DNA of 8,864 nucleotides from Lachnospiraceae bacterium (GTDB lineage Bacteria; Bacillota; Clostridia; Lachnospirales; Lachnospiraceae). How positions within the stretch are numbered: position 1 is the stretch's first letter; every line of letters begins with the position of its first letter. The notes under the pieces are model-generated. The model saw only the letters and a list, made by a program, of their open reading frames with translations, was not told the origin of the DNA and searched no databases. Below are positions 5,105-8,864 of this stretch, piece by piece. The stretch spans positions 1 to 8,864 of the forward strand of contig VSNR01000175.1 of assembly GCA_009774345.1 (NCBI GenBank). The letters run 5' to 3'. The position numbers and the translations under genes are program-made.

Positions 5105-6202
5105 TTATGCAAGTGCCTCAATCACTACCCCGTGTGCAATTCCCGGTACATTCTGCCCTTCATTAAAAGAAGTCTTGTTGAGCAGCGCCCCTGTTGGCAC
5201 AAACAGGATACGCTTCCATTCACCCCTAGCAAGCTTGGGCAGAATATGCGCTGAGAGTACGACCGCCGAGCAGCCACAGCCGCTCCCGCCAGCGTGTACA
5301 TCCTGTTTCTCTGTATCATAGATCAACAAACCGCAGTCATAGTGTCTGTCGCTGATATCAATATTTTCCTGCGAGAGCAGCTCAAACAGCGCCTGCTGCC
5401 CGACACTGCCCAAATCTCCTGTAAAGATCGCATCATAATCCTGCGGTTTTCTGCCAAAATCTTTTAGATTCCCCGCGATCGTCCACGCCGCAGCCGGCGC
5501 CATTGCACAGCCCATATTAAAAGAGTCCTTAATGCCAAAATCCTCAATCCGCCCCACGGTGACCCCGGTGATTCCTACTTTATTTTGATACTTGCCTTCA
5601 TACTCGTTCTTGATAGGTTTACCAGACACCGACTTTCCCGGTGCATGGATATGCTGCAATAGAAATCCTGCACTGCCCGTCACTGTCCAAGAAGCATAGA
5701 GCGGACGCTGCCCGCCATATTCGAGCGGATAGCGAAACTCCTTCTGCGCGCTCGCAAAATGACTCGAAGTCAGGCTGATCACGCGCTCGGCATATCCTGC
5801 TGCCACGCTCATGCTCCCCAGACACAACGATTCCCCGCAGGTCGAACATGCACCATACAGACCAAACAGCGGAATATTATAATCCACAAGCCCAAAAGAA
5901 CTCGCAATATTCTGTCCGAGCAAATCCCCAGCATACAGATAACGGATATCCCCCGCCTCTGCTCCTGTCTTGGACAATGTGAGCGCCACTGCCTCCTTCT
6001 GAAGCGCACTCTCTGCCTTCTCCCATGAATCTGCCCCGAACATATCGTTCTTATCTTCACTGACCTTGTCAAAGCTGCCAGACAGCGGTCCCTCATTCTC
6101 CATCTGCCCCACGACAGAGCCGCTTCCCATAATCAGTACCGGGCTGCCATATGACACGCTCGACGTGCCGAGCGCCTGATTTTTTGATGTATTATTTTCC
6201 AC
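5105..6202 (-). CDS. spoVAD: stage V sporulation protein AD
   Basis: A 365-aa thiolase-fold protein. SpoVAD binds Ca-dipicolinate on the outer face of the inner forespore membrane and works with the SpoVA membrane subunits in loading and release. Hallmarks in order: AGDLLGQN (91-98), LYGACSTCGESL (115-126), LTSSHFASAQKEFRYPLEYGGQRP (begins 144), GRIEDFGIKDSFNMGCAMAPAAA (begins 217), FTGDLGSVGQ (260-269), CGLLIY (290-295), AGGSGCGCSAVV (304-315), PTGALL and the end IAHGVV. It is somewhat longer than the Bacillus protein (about 338 aa), with a short N-terminal extension and about 20 extra residues near 184-208. The start is GTG at 6202, fixed by AGGAGG seven bases upstream. spoVAC is not upstream and spoVAE is not immediately downstream. 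The strong terminator 110 nt upstream means the gene needs its own promoter; I found no clear sigma-G match there. Confidence 0.95.
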   Translation of the reverse strand: MENNTSKNQALGTSSVSYGSPVLIMGSGSVVGQMENEGPLSGSFDKVSEDKNDMFGADSWEKAESALQKEAVALTLSKTGAEAGDIRYLYAGDLLGQNIASSFGLVDYNIPLFGLYGACSTCGESLCLGSMSVAAGYAERVISLTSSHFASAQKEFRYPLEYGGQRPLYASWTVTGSAGFLLQHIHAPGKSVSGKPIKNEYEGKYQNKVGITGVTVGRIEDFGIKDSFNMGCAMAPAAAWTIAGNLKDFGRKPQDYDAIFTGDLGSVGQQALFELLSQENIDISDRHYDCGLLIYDTEKQDVHAGGSGCGCSAVVLSAHILPKLARGEWKRILFVPTGALLNKTSFNEGQNVPGIAHGVVIEALA

Positions 6203-6314
6203 GAAATAGCCTCCTGTTTGTCAATTAAAAATCAATAAACTCTATCCATATTCTGCCGTAAAAATATGAAATTTATTCTGTTGACAGACAATCGAATTTG
6301 AAAAAGATGTGCAT

Positions 6315-6349
6315 AAAAAAACATCTGCCATTTTAATTCTGGCAAATGC
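6315..6349 (-). terminator. rho-independent terminator after the HipA-like gene
   Basis: Read on the minus strand, a 10-bp stem (complement of 6340-6349 with 6321-6330, including two G-U pairs), a 9-nt loop and then a run of seven T. It starts 17 nt past the gene's stop and separates the amidase/kinase transcript from spoVAD. Confidence 0.9.
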
Positions 6350-6365
6350 TCCTTATTTTTGATAT

Positions 6366-7445
6366 TTAATACAATATTTTTAACCGCTTTAACATCAGCT
6401 CATAGACTCTGACAGATTTCATTTTCAAAAAAATATCCTTAAAAGCATTGGTATTGAAATACGCCACCGCCTTACTTACCTTTTTCTTTACCACGTCATA
6501 CTCTTGCAGCGACTTTAGGTACTGGATTGTCTTATGAAAAGTAATGCCCGTAGGAAAATAAATTCCATTTGTTCCCTTTCCTTTAAAGCAGGAATCATGG
6601 TCATAAACCGGATACAGTCCGACAATCTCATTGTTGCACATCTCCACGCCAAAATTATCCCTGTTTCTGTCAATATTCAGCGTGATATAATCCATAATCT
6701 GCATCAATATAAACTGTTCTGCGTCCAAAGTCATTAAAAACTGGTAACTTGATGACTTGTAAGACATCGTCACTTCATTATGATAGCTCATAATATCCCT
6801 GTAATGAACCAGCTCACTATTTTCAGAGGTTAAAATCTTGCATACAGAACAATCCCGCTCATAGATTCTCTCATACCAGTACCGCGTCGGGTTTTTCAAT
6901 CCCAGCACAGAAGCAATCACAGCAGACACAATCTCTGAGCGGATCTCCTCCACTGTTTCTTCCTTACACAGCAAGATCTCCTGATTGCGGTGAAGATAAC
7001 ACTTTGGTTTTGTCCCTTTGTTGCACAGCTCACCAGTATACAGCTGGTCTCCCAACTCGACGGTATCCACCACCCCCGTCAGTGCAACCTGTGCAACCTG
7101 TGCTGAAAAGCGGTTGGCATACAGGTTTACGCTGCCCCAGCTCTCCTGTGATGTCACGGATTTAATCCAGTAGTTATCCCGAAAGCTCAATGCTCTGCTG
7201 ATAATACTGATACTGACATCCGACTGGTCATCTACCCCGCAGGAAGCTAATATTTCCTTGCAATAGACCCTGTTCATCGAGAGAACGCGCAGTGAGCAGA
7301 ACTTCCTGACACTGTCAAAAGAGTAGCAGCCGTCTTGGCGCCGGATACAGATCGGGATATACTCCTCATTCAACAACTCGATCTCCTGTGTCATAACATC
7401 GAACCTAAATACCTTGATGTCTTTGTACATTAAGAGATATTCCAT
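6366..7445 (-). CDS. HipA-like atypical protein kinase
   Basis: A 359-aa cytoplasmic protein. The catalytic core motifs match HipA/CtkA-type Ser/Thr kinases: catalytic loop NIDRNRDNFG (257-266) with D259 as likely base and N264 as metal ligand, and YPVYDHDSC (278-286) with D282 in the DFG-equivalent position. The N-terminus MEYLLMYKDIKVFRFD, the block LSFRDNYWIKS (86-96), WGSVNLYANRFS (103-114) and VALTG (120-124) fit a HipA-domain subfamily I associate with Clostridia. The canonical loop reads DRH; here His is Asn261. The usual Gly-rich nucleotide loop is replaced by LCKEETVEEI (159-168), so activity may be altered. The gene follows the amidase by 48 nt with no terminator, so they probably form one transcript. 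There is no HipB-like antitoxin beside it. AGGAGG lies 12 nt before this ATG; a closer ATG at 7452 opens a different, 15-codon frame. The substrate is unknown. Confidence 0.75.
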   Translation of the reverse strand: MEYLLMYKDIKVFRFDVMTQEIELLNEEYIPICIRRQDGCYSFDSVRKFCSLRVLSMNRVYCKEILASCGVDDQSDVSISIISRALSFRDNYWIKSVTSQESWGSVNLYANRFSAQVAQVALTGVVDTVELGDQLYTGELCNKGTKPKCYLHRNQEILLCKEETVEEIRSEIVSAVIASVLGLKNPTRYWYERIYERDCSVCKILTSENSELVHYRDIMSYHNEVTMSYKSSSYQFLMTLDAEQFILMQIMDYITLNIDRNRDNFGVEMCNNEIVGLYPVYDHDSCFKGKGTNGIYFPTGITFHKTIQYLKSLQEYDVVKKKVSKAVAYFNTNAFKDIFLKMKSVRVYELMLKRLKILY

Positions 7446-7493
7446 GTTTCATTTTTTCCTCCTGTAAGGCCGGCAACTACGATCTCTCTGCCT

Positions 7494-8543
7494 TTATTCA
7501 CTCAGAAACAAGTCAATACCATTTGCTATGCCCTCGGCAATTTGATACTGGTATTCCTCCGTTGCAAGCAGCTGGTCCTCACCCGGATTGGTCATATATC
7601 CCATCTCCACGATCGTGACAGGCACCTGACACCAGTTAATGCCGCTCATTGTGTCTGTCTCCCAGACGCGTTCCTTTTTGGCGCCAGTACTTGCTGTCAT
7701 CTCATCCAATACACAAGCAGAAAGCGCCTTACTGCTCTGATACAGATGTCCATTATACGGATTGGATGCTGTCTGGCAGATGGTCATCATTCCGTTTGCC
7801 TTAGGATTCTCTGAACCGTTTGCATGAATACGGATAAACGCATCTGCATTGTTTTCATTGGCAATCTGCGCGCGTTCTGAATTACTGATATTGACATTGT
7901 TTGTCTCTCTGCACATGATCACATCATATCCACGATCGAGCAGCTCCTCCTGAAGCTTTAATGCGACCGCCAGATTCAGCTCGTACTCAGGCAATTTTGT
8001 GCTGACACCGGACGTTCCGCCTGACACCTTGATCTTCATCTCTGTAGCTCCCAGACCGATCGGCTCCTTGGACGTATCTGCCTTTGCCTGATGTCCTGCA
8101 TCTATCACGATACATTTTCCGTTTGTGACCGTTTTCTCATCGGTGAGGAAATCCTCCCTGATATATCCCAGTCCATTTTGATACTGTATTTGATACCAGC
8201 CCGCTGCATAGCCGACTGCGACCACTTCAGTATTTCTCGGCAAAATCCCAAGTACATCTGATTCCGTTGTATTAAAAGCTCTGCAATTTACCCTTGCCGT
8301 CGTATAGCGTATGACAGGGGTAAAACCTAAAGACCCAGCCGCCACAGAAGTTTCCTGAGATGCTGCCTCTGGTACATCCTCAGCATATCTCTGGCTGCTC
8401 TGTTCAACAGATTCCTCAACGTCTGCTATACTTTCAGCCGTCTGTATAACTCCCATCGCTTCGACAGGGACTTCTTTGCTTGTACAGCCAATACTCAGTA
8501 AACAGACTGCGCCCAATACCAGACTGAATTTTTTCATTCTCAT
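7494..8543 (-). CDS. lipoprotein N-acetylmuramoyl-L-alanine amidase (Amidase_3) with SH3 domain
   Basis: A 349-aa surface peptidoglycan amidase that cleaves the bond between MurNAc and L-Ala. Numbering from the start used here: a lipoprotein signal with lipobox LSIGC (16-20, Cys20 lipidated), an acidic Ser/Glu-rich linker (about 21-72), a bacterial SH3 domain (about 76-134, with VNCRAFNTTESDVLGILPRN and GYIREDFL) and an Amidase_3 catalytic domain (about 144-347). Zinc and catalytic residues are present: H151 in DAGH, E186 in PEYELNLAVA, H240 in RIHAN and E313 in IVEMGYMTNPGED. The frame is open 16 codons further, but AGGAGG sits five bases before the ATG at 8543; the ATG at 8537 is an alternative. 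It is driven by a consensus sigma-A promoter and is followed by the HipA-like gene. A role in growth, division, sporulation or germination cannot be decided here. Confidence 0.94.
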   Translation of the reverse strand: MRMKKFSLVLGAVCLLSIGCTSKEVPVEAMGVIQTAESIADVEESVEQSSQRYAEDVPEAASQETSVAAGSLGFTPVIRYTTARVNCRAFNTTESDVLGILPRNTEVVAVGYAAGWYQIQYQNGLGYIREDFLTDEKTVTNGKCIVIDAGHQAKADTSKEPIGLGATEMKIKVSGGTSGVSTKLPEYELNLAVALKLQEELLDRGYDVIMCRETNNVNISNSERAQIANENNADAFIRIHANGSENPKANGMMTICQTASNPYNGHLYQSSKALSACVLDEMTASTGAKKERVWETDTMSGINWCQVPVTIVEMGYMTNPGEDQLLATEEYQYQIAEGIANGIDLFLSE

Positions 8544-8610
8544 CATTTCCTCCTGTTTCGTCCTTTCCCCACTAGCGCAATTTTCAAACACGCTCTAGAT
8601 CGCACAATCC

Positions 8611-8650
8611 GACAGATAAGTATATTATAAATATCAGCGTACGATCTGTC
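8611..8650. promoter_or_regulatory. inverted repeat flanking the amidase promoter core
   Basis: GACAGAT (8611-8617) and ATCTGTC (8644-8650) are exact inverted copies with 26 nt between them. One overlaps the -35 box and the other the predicted transcription start, with centres 33 nt apart, about three helical turns. This fits a pair of operator half-sites, but 7-bp arms can occur by chance. Confidence 0.4.
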
Positions 8651-8652
8651 AA
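8624..8652 (-). promoter_or_regulatory. consensus sigma-A promoter for amidase and kinase
   Basis: On the minus strand, TTGACA (8652-8647), a 17-nt spacer and TATAAT (8629-8624), a perfect match at both boxes and in spacing. Transcription would start near 8617, giving a leader of about 75 nt. Confidence 0.92.
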
Positions 8653-8684
8653 TCTCCCATCTGCCCCACCAAACACATTTATGA

Positions 8685-8713
8685 TTGACTTTTCAAGCAA
8701 GGTTTGATATATA
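8685..8713 (+). promoter_or_regulatory. sigma-A-type promoter for the response regulator
   Basis: TTGACT (8685-8690), a 17-nt spacer and TATATA (8708-8713). It is divergent from the amidase promoter, with about 32 nt between the two -35 boxes. The predicted start near 8720 gives a leader of about 40-50 nt. Confidence 0.8.
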
Positions 8714-8769
8714 TAAAAGAATGTTATTGCAACAACAAATATAATAAGGAAGTGAGATGAATTACGGAT

Positions 8770-8864
8770 TTGGAAAGCTATAAAGTTCTGATGATAGATG
8801 ATGATGAAATGATAGCCACGGCTACTTCCGAATATTTCAATATGTTCGGCGTAAAGACTTCCTA
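8770..8864 (+). CDS. response regulator receiver domain, partial (runs off the window)
   Basis: The frame through 8785-8862 reads KVLMIDDDEMIATATSEYF and so on, a typical receiver N-terminus: a hydrophobic beta-1 strand followed by the acidic DDD that binds magnesium. The phospho-acceptor and output domain lie beyond the window, so the subfamily cannot be stated; an OmpR/VanR-like protein is plausible. There is no usable ATG. An in-frame TGA occupies 8758-8760; the first candidates are ATT at 8761 (8 nt after AGGAAG) and TTG at 8770 (17 nt after it). ATG at 8791 would delete most of beta-1. I give TTG as the conventional choice, although spacing favours ATT. The gene is divergent from the amidase. 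Confidence 0.8.
   Translation, partial: MESYKVLMIDDDEMIATATSEYFNMFGVKTS

Noticed and set aside
5029..5107. Short frame just past the spoVAD stop (contains IELAELIELYKMFEKF), which looks protein-like
   Set aside because: It has no start codon with a ribosome binding site and is closed upstream by a TGA. Its regularity comes from the 9-nt tandem repeats.
6203..6314. Search for a sigma-G promoter upstream of spoVAD (CATATTT noted)
   Set aside because: CATATTT differs from CATWMTA and no GHATR-like box lies 17-18 nt before it. The region is AT-rich, so weak matches mean little.
6366..7445. HipA-like gene as part of a classic HipBA toxin-antitoxin pair
   Set aside because: No small helix-turn-helix antitoxin gene is adjacent on either side; the neighbour upstream is an amidase and a terminator follows.

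Overview
The window reads as a chromosomal segment of a spore-forming, low-to-moderate GC Firmicute, most likely a Lachnospiraceae/Clostridia member. The grounds are spoVAD and spoVAE homologues, strong AGGAGG-type ribosome binding sites, a textbook sigma-A promoter, a DegV protein, a protein resembling the DUF5721 family, and a HipA-like kinase of a type I associate with gut Clostridia. All family calls come from reading motifs and from remembered family patterns; no database search was run.

Layout from left to right. A LytTR-type response regulator (+, 168-881) sits behind a leader carrying a TGTnA motif repeated every 13-14 nt. It converges with degV (-, 884-1723), leaving 2 nt between the two stop codons. 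A divergent 169-aa unknown gene (+, 1886-2395) has a good sigma-A promoter and converges with spoVAE (-, 2400-2762). spoVAE appears to have its own sigma-G-type promoter, whose -35 box overlaps the stop codon of an upstream shikimate-kinase-like gene (-, 2830-3330). Next comes a 157-bp nested palindromic element (3362-3518) that runs into the 3' end of ridA (-, 3500-3886) and supplies its last codons and stop. ridA is preceded by a small unknown gene (-, 3919-4179). Beyond a strong terminator lies a 189-aa unknown gene (-, 4304-4873) with a sigma-D/sigma-28-like promoter. spoVAD (-, 5105-6202) stands alone.

The right part holds an apparent two-gene operon read leftward. A perfect-consensus sigma-A promoter (TTGACA-N17-TATAAT) drives a lipoprotein N-acetylmuramoyl-L-alanine amidase (8543-7494), then a HipA-like atypical kinase (7445-6366), and ends at a clear rho-independent terminator (6315-6349). 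A divergent promoter drives a response-regulator gene (+) that runs off the right edge. That gene has no ATG start and probably uses TTG or ATT.

Functional themes are spore dipicolinate handling (SpoVAD, SpoVAE), cell-wall remodelling (amidase), signalling (LytTR regulator, a second response regulator, HipA-like kinase) and metabolic housekeeping (RidA, shikimate-kinase-like protein). The main oddities are the split spoVA genes, the palindromic element fused to ridA, the loss of shikimate-contacting residues in the kinase, and several promoter architectures that fit specialised sigma factors. I see no CRISPR array, rRNA, tRNA, transposase or defence island.
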